NCBI GenBank assembly: GCA_900320545.1
Contig: ONSU01000005.1
Coordinates: 36,974-100,973, forward strand
Source: an uncultured Bacteroidales bacterium
GTDB lineage: Bacteria > Bacteroidota > Bacteroidia > Bacteroidales > UBA932
Direction: 5' to 3'
Length of the DNA: 64,000 nt
The notes beneath the pieces are model-generated. The model saw nothing but the letters and a program-made list of their open reading frames with translations, ran no database searches and was not told where the DNA came from. Positions within the stretch are counted from its first letter, which is position 1. Every line of letters starts with the position of its first letter. Shown here one piece after another: positions 44,641 through 51,886 of this stretch. A program made the translations under genes and the position numbers.

Positions 44641-45209
44641 CAGCCAAATATTTTTGAAACCCGCTGCCAGAGCGTTTTGCTATTGTAAATAGGGAGTAGA
44701 GAAAGAACCTTCCCTTTGTCCAGGGAGGAGGGATAGTCGAAATAGTAGTTACTGTCCAGGTAAAGCGTATCCAGAAAGGCCCTTTCCGGGGAAGCGATAT
44801 TGACGTTGCCTTCACGGGTGATCCCCAAGGTGTCAACAAGGATTTCACCCTTGATTTTCCGGTATCGATACACTTTTCCGTCAATTTCGATGCTGCGGCT
44901 CAGGTTCCCGACAGAGGTGATCTCATCACTATACTGGAAAATGATTCCGGCCCGTTGGAGTACGTATTCAAGAGAAATATATGACGGGGTATACAGCAGG
45001 CAGGCAAGTTCCTTCTCGTCATAACCGGGCTTTGCATAAATTCCTTTTCGCGGGTTAAGGATCTCACCCTTCCTGACATATCCGATCATCCGGTTCTTTA
45101 CCGTATTTCTGTCCAGCCCCTGCCCATGGGCCAGGGCTATTCCTTGCATCGTGAAAACACTTGCCTTATCCTTGTAAAGATCTAGAAGAAGTTGATTTTG
45201 TAAACCCAT
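44640..45209 (-). CDS. AbiEi-like antitoxin / transcriptional repressor
   Basis: A 189-residue partner of AbiEii. Residues about 10-55 form a winged-helix region (TMQGIALAHGQGLDRNTVKN, then YVRKGEILNPRKGIYAKPGY), followed by the AbiEi-like domain (YISLEYVLQRAGIIFQYSDE, NIASPERAFLDTLYLDSN). Such proteins repress their own operon and neutralise the toxin without direct binding. It is the first gene of the pair, has its own promoter, and overlaps the toxin by one base. Confidence 0.87.
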   Translation of the reverse strand: MGLQNQLLLDLYKDKASVFTMQGIALAHGQGLDRNTVKNRMIGYVRKGEILNPRKGIYAKPGYDEKELACLLYTPSYISLEYVLQRAGIIFQYSDEITSVGNLSRSIEIDGKVYRYRKIKGEILVDTLGITREGNVNIASPERAFLDTLYLDSNYYFDYPSSLDKGKVLSLLPIYNSKTLWQRVSKIFG

Positions 45210-45237
45210 AGTAGTGCTGCATATTACTTTTGGTTCA

Positions 45238-45268
45238 CAAAAATAAAAAGAAAAAATGGAAACTGCAA
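45238..45268 (-). promoter_or_regulatory. Promoter of the abiE operon
   Basis: On the minus strand TATTTTTG (45238-45245) matches TAnnTTTG, with TTG (45266-45268) 20 bases upstream. It lies inside the cassette, 28 bases before the antitoxin ATG, so the cassette carries its own promoter. Confidence 0.55.
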
Positions 45269-45294
45269 GAGATGTTACTGTAGCGGCATGTATT

Positions 45295-46734
45295 CTACTC
45301 CCCGAGATCGTCCCACCCGTCGGTGCGGAAAGGGAGGAGGGGAATGCCGTCGGAGTTCCACAGGGTGCCTTCGCCCCAGTTGCGGAAGCAGTAGCGCACG
45401 GCGACGGGATTCGGCACCTCGTCGCAGGTTACGGTTACGACATTCTTGTACGCCGTGGCCGTGGCGGGATGGAAGACGCGGTCTTCGCCGGCAATCTCGA
45501 AGCCGCCGACGGGCACTTTGGCCGGGAGGAGGCCCGGGCCGTCGGCCTTGACGGTGATGATGGCCTCGGCGTCCTTGAACTCCACGCTCTCGTAGGCGGG
45601 GGCGACGGGATTGATGCCCTTCAGGCCGTAATCATTGACCAGGGCCAGATAAGCGAGGCGGTTGCCGACTTCCAGCTTCTTCGGGGGATGGATGAAGGTG
45701 CGGTTGCCCAGATCGACCGTCGGGGCCATTCCGCTGCGGGGGATCAGTGCGAGCGTTTTCTGCTGATCCTCATAGAAGTATCCGGATAGGAAAGACCGGG
45801 GATTATTATAGGCGTAGGGCGCAATCTGCACGAAATAGAAAGGCGCGTCCGGATTCTGGAACAATTCCCGCATCTTCTTGACATAGAGTGGCTGAAGACG
45901 GATATATTGGCGCCCCCGTGCAGGCCACATTCGATTGGTCTCTCCCTGATACCAGAGCATTCCCTTGAAGGTAAACGGCACAAGGGGTGCAACCATCCCG
46001 TTGTAGAGGATACAGGGTGATCTGTGGTCGTCTTTTTTGTCAAGACTTTCCTTGTCGAGGAACGAAAGGTCAAACTCGCCGGGCATTTCTTTCTCGAGGG
46101 CTTCCCGCGGAATCCAGGCTTCGATGGAAGAGCCGCCCCAGTCATCGGAGATGATGCCGACGGGGACTTCCAGTATCTCTTGCAGTTTGCAGGCGAAGAA
46201 ATAGGCGACGGCGCTGGTTTTTCTGATATTTTCCGGCGTATTCTCTTTCCAGGACCCTTGCGGCAGTGGCAGGGGCCTGGTGGAATTCCGGACGGGGATG
46301 TCGCAGATGCGGATGGGCACCGAAGGCTTGGCGCGAAGGATATAGTCCGTGGAATGTTCGACGGGCTGGCCGGCCCAGCCTCGCATCGGCATATCCATGT
46401 TGGACTGCCCGCCGCAGAACCACACTTCGCCGATGAGGACATTGTGGAGAATGGTCTTTTCGCCGTCGTTGAAAGTCACTTCGTAGGGACCGCCGGCTTC
46501 GGGTGTCGGGATACGGACGAACCATTTCCCGTCGGCATCGGGCATCACTACGGTCTTCTGTTTCGACCAGGTCGTCGAAATGGTCACTTTCTTGCCGGAG
46601 GCCGTGCCCCAGACGGCGACATTTTCCTTCTGTTGGAGCACCATATTATCGCTGAAGATGGAGGGCAGTTCGACTTTTGCCTGCAGGACAGACGTTGCTG
46701 CCACGAAGAAAACCAGAGTAACAAGTCGTTTCAT
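45295..46734 (-). CDS. Sialate O-acetylesterase-like exported esterase
   Basis: A 479-residue SASA-family carbohydrate esterase with signal peptide KRLVTLVFFVAATSVLQAK. The nucleophile Ser lies in WFCGGQSNMDMPMRGW, and the oxyanion region in GIISDDWGGSSIEAWIPREA. Family members remove O-acetyl groups from sialic acid or plant polysaccharides such as xylan and pectin. The last 18 codons are the 54-bp repeat; the final TAG uses one repeat base and two cassette bases, so the protein end is unchanged by the insertion. ATG at 46734 begins the signal peptide. Confidence 0.9.
   Translation of the reverse strand: MKRLVTLVFFVAATSVLQAKVELPSIFSDNMVLQQKENVAVWGTASGKKVTISTTWSKQKTVVMPDADGKWFVRIPTPEAGGPYEVTFNDGEKTILHNVLIGEVWFCGGQSNMDMPMRGWAGQPVEHSTDYILRAKPSVPIRICDIPVRNSTRPLPLPQGSWKENTPENIRKTSAVAYFFACKLQEILEVPVGIISDDWGGSSIEAWIPREALEKEMPGEFDLSFLDKESLDKKDDHRSPCILYNGMVAPLVPFTFKGMLWYQGETNRMWPARGRQYIRLQPLYVKKMRELFQNPDAPFYFVQIAPYAYNNPRSFLSGYFYEDQQKTLALIPRSGMAPTVDLGNRTFIHPPKKLEVGNRLAYLALVNDYGLKGINPVAPAYESVEFKDAEAIITVKADGPGLLPAKVPVGGFEIAGEDRVFHPATATAYKNVVTVTCDEVPNPVAVRYCFRNWGEGTLWNSDGIPLLPFRTDGWDDLGE
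45297..45350. repeat. 54-bp direct repeat, right copy
   Basis: The copy still joined to the acetylesterase-like gene, encoding its C-terminus (ending FRTDGWDDLGE). It matches 43890-43943 at 53 of 54 positions; the two copies are offset by 1407 bases. Confidence 0.95.
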
Positions 46735-46768
46735 AACAAATTGTAAAATTATAGTCAATTTGACGTTA

Positions 46769-46776
46769 CAAAAGTA
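46769..46776 (-). promoter_or_regulatory. -7 promoter box of the acetylesterase gene (TACTTTTG)
   Basis: Matches TAnnTTTG on the minus strand, 34 bases before the ATG at 46734. No -33 box assigned. Confidence 0.45.
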
Positions 46777-46822
46777 TAAAATATAAAACAGTCTCTTAAA
46801 CTGGTTTGTAAAATTGGCCAAA

Positions 46823-46836
46823 AAACATATCACATC
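46823..46836. promoter_or_regulatory. Shared upstream motif, copy 3
   Basis: AAACATATCACATC lies 32 bases before the -7 box of the DMT transporter gene and between two divergent promoters. Compare 36171-36184 and 42009-42022. Confidence 0.4.
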
Positions 46837-46868
46837 ATCACGATTGACGGAGTTTGGCTAATTTTATA

Positions 46869-46876
46869 TAAATTTG
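46869..46876 (+). promoter_or_regulatory. -7 promoter box of the DMT transporter (TAAATTTG)
   Basis: Perfect TAnnTTTG ending six bases before the ATG at 46883, so the leader would be almost absent. Confidence 0.5.
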
Positions 46877-46882
46877 TCATTG

Positions 46883-47773
46883 ATGACGGAAATCAGGCAT
46901 AAGAACCATACCCTGCTGGGGACCCTTGCTGCGACGGCCGTATATGCGATTTACGGCCTGAACGTGGTGTTCTGCAAGGATCTGACGGCAGGGAATTTCA
47001 TCTCGCCGACAGTGCTTTTTACCCTGCGGACGGGCGGGGCCGCGCTGCTTTTCTGGGTCCTGTCGATTTTCCTGCCAAAAGAGCGCCTGAGCGCAAAGGA
47101 ATTGGGACTGACGGTCCTTGCTTCCGTACTTTGTGTCATCCTTCCGCAATATTCCACCCTCATCGGGGTTACTATGTCGACCCCCTATGACGCTTCGCTG
47201 GTCTCGACCGTCAAGCCCGTGCTGACGATGACGCTGGCCTTTCTGCTGGGGAAGGAGAAATTCAGCCCCCGACTACTCATCGGGGTGCTGCTGACCTTTC
47301 TTGGCGCGGTTGCGCTGGTGATCCGCCCGGCACGGACCTTTTCCACCAGCCTGCCCGGTCTGCTGATCCTGCTCGTGAACGGCATTTCGTTCTCGTTCTA
47401 TCTGGTTCTCTTCAAAGAATTCGTATCGCGGCACAAGATCGTGACGATGATGCGGTGGATGTTCCTCGTCGCCTTTCTCGTTTCGTTGCCTTTTGCCGCA
47501 CCGTCCATTCCTGAAACCCGTTTTACCGCTTTTAACGGCATCGTGATATGGGAAATCCTGTTCCTGATCGTGTTTGCGACATTCCTGTCTCATTTCCTGA
47601 TGCCGGTCGGGCAGCGGAACCTTACGTCTACCCAGTACAGTCTCTTTATCTATGTGCAGTGTATCGTGGCCGCCGTCGTGGGCTATTTTATGGGATTGGA
47701 ATCGCTGGACTGGCAGAAACTGGCAGCGACGTTACTGTTTATCGCCGGCGTCGCGGTCGTCCGCCGCGCCTGA
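46883..47773 (+). CDS. EamA/DMT-family transporter
   Basis: An inner-membrane permease of the drug/metabolite transporter superfamily, about 296 residues with ten predicted helices in two EamA halves. The first half has AATAVYAIYGLNVVFCK and LFTLRTGGAALLFWVLSIFL; the second has LLILLVNGISFSFYLVLFKEF and the typical end QYSLFIYVQCIVAAVVGYFMG. Substrate cannot be told. ATG at 46883 is preferred over an in-frame TTG at 46874. Its last 91 bases overlap the convergent XylR-type gene. Confidence 0.9.
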   Translation: MTEIRHKNHTLLGTLAATAVYAIYGLNVVFCKDLTAGNFISPTVLFTLRTGGAALLFWVLSIFLPKERLSAKELGLTVLASVLCVILPQYSTLIGVTMSTPYDASLVSTVKPVLTMTLAFLLGKEKFSPRLLIGVLLTFLGAVALVIRPARTFSTSLPGLLILLVNGISFSFYLVLFKEFVSRHKIVTMMRWMFLVAFLVSLPFAAPSIPETRFTAFNGIVIWEILFLIVFATFLSHFLMPVGQRNLTSTQYSLFIYVQCIVAAVVGYFMGLESLDWQKLAATLLFIAGVAVVRRA

Positions 47774-48915
47774 TCGGCTAAGGCCTGTTTGCGGTATTGT
47801 TCAGGGGAGGTTCCGGTGTATCGTTTGAAGGATCTTCCGACGTTGAAGACGTCGGTAAAACCGGCTTTCTCCGCAGCGAGGGTAACGGGCAGGTCCGTCG
47901 TCGCAAGGTATTTGCACATAAGTTTGATCCGGAGGCCGTTCAGGTAGGTCAGGATGGTTTCCGGGGCCATTTCTTTTTTGAAACGGATTTCTATGGACCG
48001 ACGGGAAAGCGGGATGTCGCGGACGATGTCTTCCATCGAGATCGGTGTGTCGAAGTGTGTATCGATAAAGTCTACAATTCTGCGGATATACGGATCTTTG
48101 ATGTTGTGTCGGAGCGTGGATCCGCGTTCTTCGATGTCTGTCGGGTGAACTTTGATCCGGATCGGCGGCATGATGCCTTCCTTCCGCATCCGGGACAGGG
48201 CTTCCCCTAGCTCGTAGCCCTGTTTCTCGAAGTCCAGGTGGATCGATGATATGGCGGGGGTGGTGATGTTGCAGAGAAATGTGTCGTTGTCGGCACCAAG
48301 GATGGCGACTTCGTCCGGAATCCGGATACCGGTTTCCAAGCATAACTGGCCTGCCATCGATGCGAGTACATCGTTGGTGGCAAAGAGGGCGACCGGCTTG
48401 GGAAGCCGCAAAAGCCATTCTTTGATATCCTCTTCGTCCGGATTGCCGAGATCCGTCTTCAGGGATGAGAGGTTGACATTCCTCCCTTTGAGCACCTCCT
48501 CAAATCCTTCCAGTCGCTCGTCTGACCAGATCAGCCCCTCATACCCGAAGAAGGCGTAATGATCATAATGCTGCTTTACATAGAACCGGGCCGCCATCCG
48601 TCCGATCTCCCGGTACTCACCGCTCAGCATGGGGTAGTCCGGATATTCCGTATGTACGGTTCTGAGCACGACAGGGATTCCGAGCGGGTCCGACAAGGCA
48701 CGGTCCACACCGTCCCATCTCCCGAAAATCGCATCCGCCCCGATTGCGCGCGCTCTTTCGGCCACTTCCATCCGGCGTCCGGAATTCTTGTAAACATCCG
48801 GGGGAATCCGGAAAAAACTCCAGCCGCCCTCTGTGGCGGCAAAGTCAGACAACCCTCGCAGCAGCCGCCGTTCGGGCTCCCGCGTATAGTCGCAGCATAA
48901 AATCAGTTTGAACAT
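47683..48915 (-). CDS. XylR-type regulator (LacI-like sensor + AraC domain)
   Basis: A 410-residue transcription activator. Residues 1-275 are a LacI/periplasmic-binding sensor (MFKLILCCDYTREPERRLLR, YAFFGYEGLIWSDERLEGF, ALFATNDVLASMAGQLCLE, VAILGADNDTFLCNITTP). Residues about 285-385 are an AraC DNA-binding domain (IVDFIDTHFDTPISMEDIV, LSRRSIEIRFKKEMAPETIL, AAEKAGFTDVFNVGRSFKRY). E. coli XylR binds xylose this way. The last 30 residues are an extra polar tail encoded inside the convergent transporter gene. It is divergent from the GH105 operon and is a likely controller of it. A -7 box sits four bases before the ATG. Confidence 0.92.
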   Translation of the reverse strand: MFKLILCCDYTREPERRLLRGLSDFAATEGGWSFFRIPPDVYKNSGRRMEVAERARAIGADAIFGRWDGVDRALSDPLGIPVVLRTVHTEYPDYPMLSGEYREIGRMAARFYVKQHYDHYAFFGYEGLIWSDERLEGFEEVLKGRNVNLSSLKTDLGNPDEEDIKEWLLRLPKPVALFATNDVLASMAGQLCLETGIRIPDEVAILGADNDTFLCNITTPAISSIHLDFEKQGYELGEALSRMRKEGIMPPIRIKVHPTDIEERGSTLRHNIKDPYIRRIVDFIDTHFDTPISMEDIVRDIPLSRRSIEIRFKKEMAPETILTYLNGLRIKLMCKYLATTDLPVTLAAEKAGFTDVFNVGRSFKRYTGTSPEQYRKQALADQARRTTATPAINSNVAASFCQSSDSNPIK

Positions 48916-48919
48916 GGAG

Positions 48920-48927
48920 CAAATTTA
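48920..48927 (-). promoter_or_regulatory. -7 promoter box of the XylR-type gene (TAAATTTG)
   Basis: Perfect TAnnTTTG on the minus strand, only four bases before the ATG at 48915, implying a leaderless or nearly leaderless mRNA. Confidence 0.5.
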
Positions 48928-48993
48928 ATAAATTCTTCGCAAAATGAATAAGTATTTTCGTTTTTGTTCGTATTTTGAATGTGAAAGGGTGAC

Positions 48994-49001
48994 TAATTTT
49001 G
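48994..49001 (+). promoter_or_regulatory. -7 promoter box of the GH105 operon (TAATTTTG)
   Basis: Matches TAnnTTTG, 20 bases before the ATG at 49022. A TTTG 16 bases upstream (48974-48977) is closer than usual for a -33 box. Confidence 0.45.
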
Positions 49002-49021
49002 TAACGATTTATAAGGTCGTT

Positions 49022-50935
49022 ATGCGAAGGGCGTTAATAATACTGAGCATTTCGTTCTCCCTGACAGCGTGCAGTGGCGGTATACGTGTATCTGACGTGG
49101 CCTCGAGCGTGGCTTCAGCCGGCTTCAGACTGTCAGATATCGACAAGTATCCGGGCAGTTGCTTCATGCAAGGCTTGTCGGAGTATGCGCATGCCGCGGG
49201 AGATAAAGCCCTGGAGGATCGTCTTGCTGACACGCTGGACTGTTTTCTCCGTGGTGACCGTACTTGCAAAGGATCCCTTGTTTCATACTGCATCGGCGGG
49301 ACGGCAATCGCCCAGATGGCCCTTTGGGGACACGATGCGTATGCCGCCCGGGTCATCGAAGTGGCTGACAGTATGTTCCGGACCCAGCCCCGCAACTGCG
49401 AGGACGTGATGATTCCGGCCTGGAACAGTGAGAATATCCGCCCCGACGGGATGTTCGTCGATATGGTCTTCGCCGCCACTCCTTACCTTCTTTATGCCGG
49501 CCTTCTGTCCGGAAGGCGGGAATGGGTGGATTATGCGGCCTGGATGACACTGAAGACCTTCGAGGTGCTTCGGGATCCGGAGAGCGGACTCGTGCATCAG
49601 GCACGGGGAGTCCTCCGGCTTGCCGAGGGAGAAATCAGCCGCGATTGCTGGAGTCGGGGTAACGGCTGGGGCTCGATGGCCCTCGCCGCCCTGATGCGTG
49701 ATCTTCCGTCCGACAATCAATACTACGGGCAGGTCAGAGACCTCGCGGCCGATTATTTCACAGCCGTGCTCCGTTATCAGGATGCCGACGGGCTCTGGCA
49801 CCAGGAAATGACTTTCCCCGATAACTGGCCGGAGACTTCCGGTTCAGCCCTTCTCCTTTACGGCCTCGGGACTGCAGTTGACTGCGGCATCCTCCCGAAA
49901 ACTGCCAAAACTGCTTTCGTGAAGGGCCTTGAAGGGCTTTTGGCTTATGTCGATGCCGAGGGCAATGTGGCCTCCACCTGCGGCGGCTGCCTGGCCGTCG
50001 GCGACAGCAGCAAGGAAACCTACGCCCTTCAGGTGCCTTATTGGAATGAGCGGCACGCGTTCGGCCCCGTCATGCTGGCTCTTTCCGCTGCGACCCGTCT
50101 GGGAATCCGCACGGTCGATACTACCCTTGGCAGCAAGGTCGATTCCTTCAGACCCGCCTGCGTCGTCCGCCACGTCGAGGCCCGTAAGGATGACCTGGCT
50201 TGGGAGAACGACTGGTCCGCCTACCGGATCTATTCTCAGAAATCGCCGATGGAGAAGATCGGCAGCGGCGTCGACTATTGGGCCAAGAAAGTGGATTATC
50301 CCATTCTCGACAGGTGGTATGCCGCCAATGCCGAGGGGGGAAGTTACCACAAGGATCAAGGCGAAGGCTGTGATTTCTACGCCGTCGGCAAGCATCGTGG
50401 CGTGGGTGGTAACGGCGTCTGGTCCGGGGACAGCCTGTATGTAAGTCTCCCTTACGAAGGGTGGGAGATTACGGAAGAGGGACCGGAACGGATCTCTTTC
50501 ACGGTTTCCTATCTGCCGTTCCGGGCGGGGGAGGAGACAGTCCGCCAGACGACGACCTATTCCTGTATCCTGGGATCTCCTTTTACCCGCGTGGAAACGA
50601 CGCTGACCTCCGAAAGCGGCCATGACCTTACGCTCGGAGTCGGCCTTACCACCTTTGGCCGCGGAGAAATCAAGAAAGACGCGGACGGCGTGCTCCGGCT
50701 GTATGAATTCCTTCCGAAGGAGAATGTGGGCCTGCACTCCATCCTGATAACGGACCCCTCGCTCGATGCACGGCGCGTCGATGCCGGCCCCGACCGGCTT
50801 CTGCTGATGGACGTGCACAGCGGAGAACCCGTCAGATACTATTTCGCGGCATACTCGACCCTGACGAACCGGTCCGGCGGCTGGTACAGGATCGTGACGG
50901 CCGCCACATACGAAGAATTAGATAAAATGCAATAG
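49022..50935 (+). CDS. GH105 unsaturated glucuronyl/rhamnogalacturonyl hydrolase + DUF4861
   Basis: A 637-residue lipoprotein (LSISFSLTACSGG, Cys17). Residues about 30-365 form the (alpha/alpha)6 barrel of GH88/GH105: RPDGMFVDMVFAATPYLL (Asp142 and Asp147 region), SGLVHQ and WSRGNGWG (210-217), with SGSALLLYGLGTAV. These enzymes cleave the unsaturated uronate left by polysaccharide lyases. Residues about 380-637 look like DUF4861 (WENDWSAYRIYSQK, GSGVDYWAKKVDYPI, SYHKDQGEGCDFYAVGKHRG), a beta-domain of unknown role often found in lyase-type loci. It is first of the rightward operon, which also encodes a lyase, as expected. Confidence 0.87.
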   Translation: MRRALIILSISFSLTACSGGIRVSDVASSVASAGFRLSDIDKYPGSCFMQGLSEYAHAAGDKALEDRLADTLDCFLRGDRTCKGSLVSYCIGGTAIAQMALWGHDAYAARVIEVADSMFRTQPRNCEDVMIPAWNSENIRPDGMFVDMVFAATPYLLYAGLLSGRREWVDYAAWMTLKTFEVLRDPESGLVHQARGVLRLAEGEISRDCWSRGNGWGSMALAALMRDLPSDNQYYGQVRDLAADYFTAVLRYQDADGLWHQEMTFPDNWPETSGSALLLYGLGTAVDCGILPKTAKTAFVKGLEGLLAYVDAEGNVASTCGGCLAVGDSSKETYALQVPYWNERHAFGPVMLALSAATRLGIRTVDTTLGSKVDSFRPACVVRHVEARKDDLAWENDWSAYRIYSQKSPMEKIGSGVDYWAKKVDYPILDRWYAANAEGGSYHKDQGEGCDFYAVGKHRGVGGNGVWSGDSLYVSLPYEGWEITEEGPERISFTVSYLPFRAGEETVRQTTTYSCILGSPFTRVETTLTSESGHDLTLGVGLTTFGRGEIKKDADGVLRLYEFLPKENVGLHSILITDPSLDARRVDAGPDRLLLMDVHSGEPVRYYFAAYSTLTNRSGGWYRIVTAATYEELDKMQ

Positions 50936-50938
50936 AAT

Positions 50939-51886
50939 ATGGCTCGAAGATTATTGATTGCGATTTTGGCGCTGCTATTCGGCGCGGCATTGAATGTTAG
51001 GGCGCAGGCAATCGCCGGTTCGCCGGAATATATCATGGCCCTTACGGCCGAGTGGAAGGGGGAGCGTTTCCCGGACGGCCGCCCGAAGGTCCCGGACGAT
51101 CTGCTGGACCGCCTCAAGAACGTCACGATCGAAGAGTGCTGGGCCGAACTGATGAAGCTCGGTTATCAGAACCAGTATGAAGGCGACTGGATGCTGGTAC
51201 ACGAGACCGAGGATGCCGTAATGGTCGGAAGGGCCGTCACCGCCCAGTTTATGCCGATGCGCCCCGACCTGGAGAATGAGATTATCGAACAGGGGAAGAA
51301 GGAAGGACGGATGTGGGAGCAGAAACGTACGGTCTCATGGGTGATCAACTCACTCGTTCCCCGGGATGTGTATGTCGCTGATACATATAATAAGGAATTC
51401 CTGGGAACCGTCATCGGCTCCAACCTGGGGAAGGGCGTGTTCGAGCAGACCGGCAACGGCGTCATCACCTATGGCCACATCCGTGACCTCGAACGCCTCC
51501 GCCGGATTCCGGGCTTCAATGCCTGGTGCAAGGGATATGACCCGTCCTATATGCGTCAGACCATCCTGACCAATTACAATGTCCCCATCCGGATCGGCCA
51601 CGCCACCGTGCTGCCGGGCGACGCCGTCCTGGCCAAACCCGGCGCCGTGCTGTTTATCCCGCCGCATCTGGTGGAGCACGTCGTGCTGACCTCCGAATTT
51701 ACCAAACTCACCGACGAATTCGGCGAGGAAATGATCTCGAACCATATTTACACGGCGGGACAAATTGACAGCGCCTGGTCTGACGAGATGAACAAGCGCT
51801 TTGCCGTATGGGTGCGCAACTATCACGGCAAGATGCCGATGACCAAGGAGCAGCTCGAGGCCTGCCTGAAAGAACGTAACTTCTAA
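50939..51886 (+). CDS. Exported RraA/HMG-aldolase-like protein
   Basis: A 315-residue protein. After a signal peptide (ARRLLIAILALLFGAALNVRAQ) residues about 60-285 match the RraA / 4-hydroxy-4-methyl-2-oxoglutarate aldolase fold: MVGRAVTAQFMP, LGKGVFEQTGNGVITYGHIRDLERLRRI with the metal-site Arg-Asp, and GHATVLPGDAVLAKPGAVLFIPPHLVEHV. Family members are cytoplasmic aldolases or RNase E inhibitors, so an export signal is unusual. It follows the GH105 gene by three bases and its stop overlaps the lyase start (TAATG). It could act on the keto-uronate made by the lyase and GH105; this is inference. Confidence 0.82.
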   Translation: MARRLLIAILALLFGAALNVRAQAIAGSPEYIMALTAEWKGERFPDGRPKVPDDLLDRLKNVTIEECWAELMKLGYQNQYEGDWMLVHETEDAVMVGRAVTAQFMPMRPDLENEIIEQGKKEGRMWEQKRTVSWVINSLVPRDVYVADTYNKEFLGTVIGSNLGKGVFEQTGNGVITYGHIRDLERLRRIPGFNAWCKGYDPSYMRQTILTNYNVPIRIGHATVLPGDAVLAKPGAVLFIPPHLVEHVVLTSEFTKLTDEFGEEMISNHIYTAGQIDSAWSDEMNKRFAVWVRNYHGKMPMTKEQLEACLKERNF

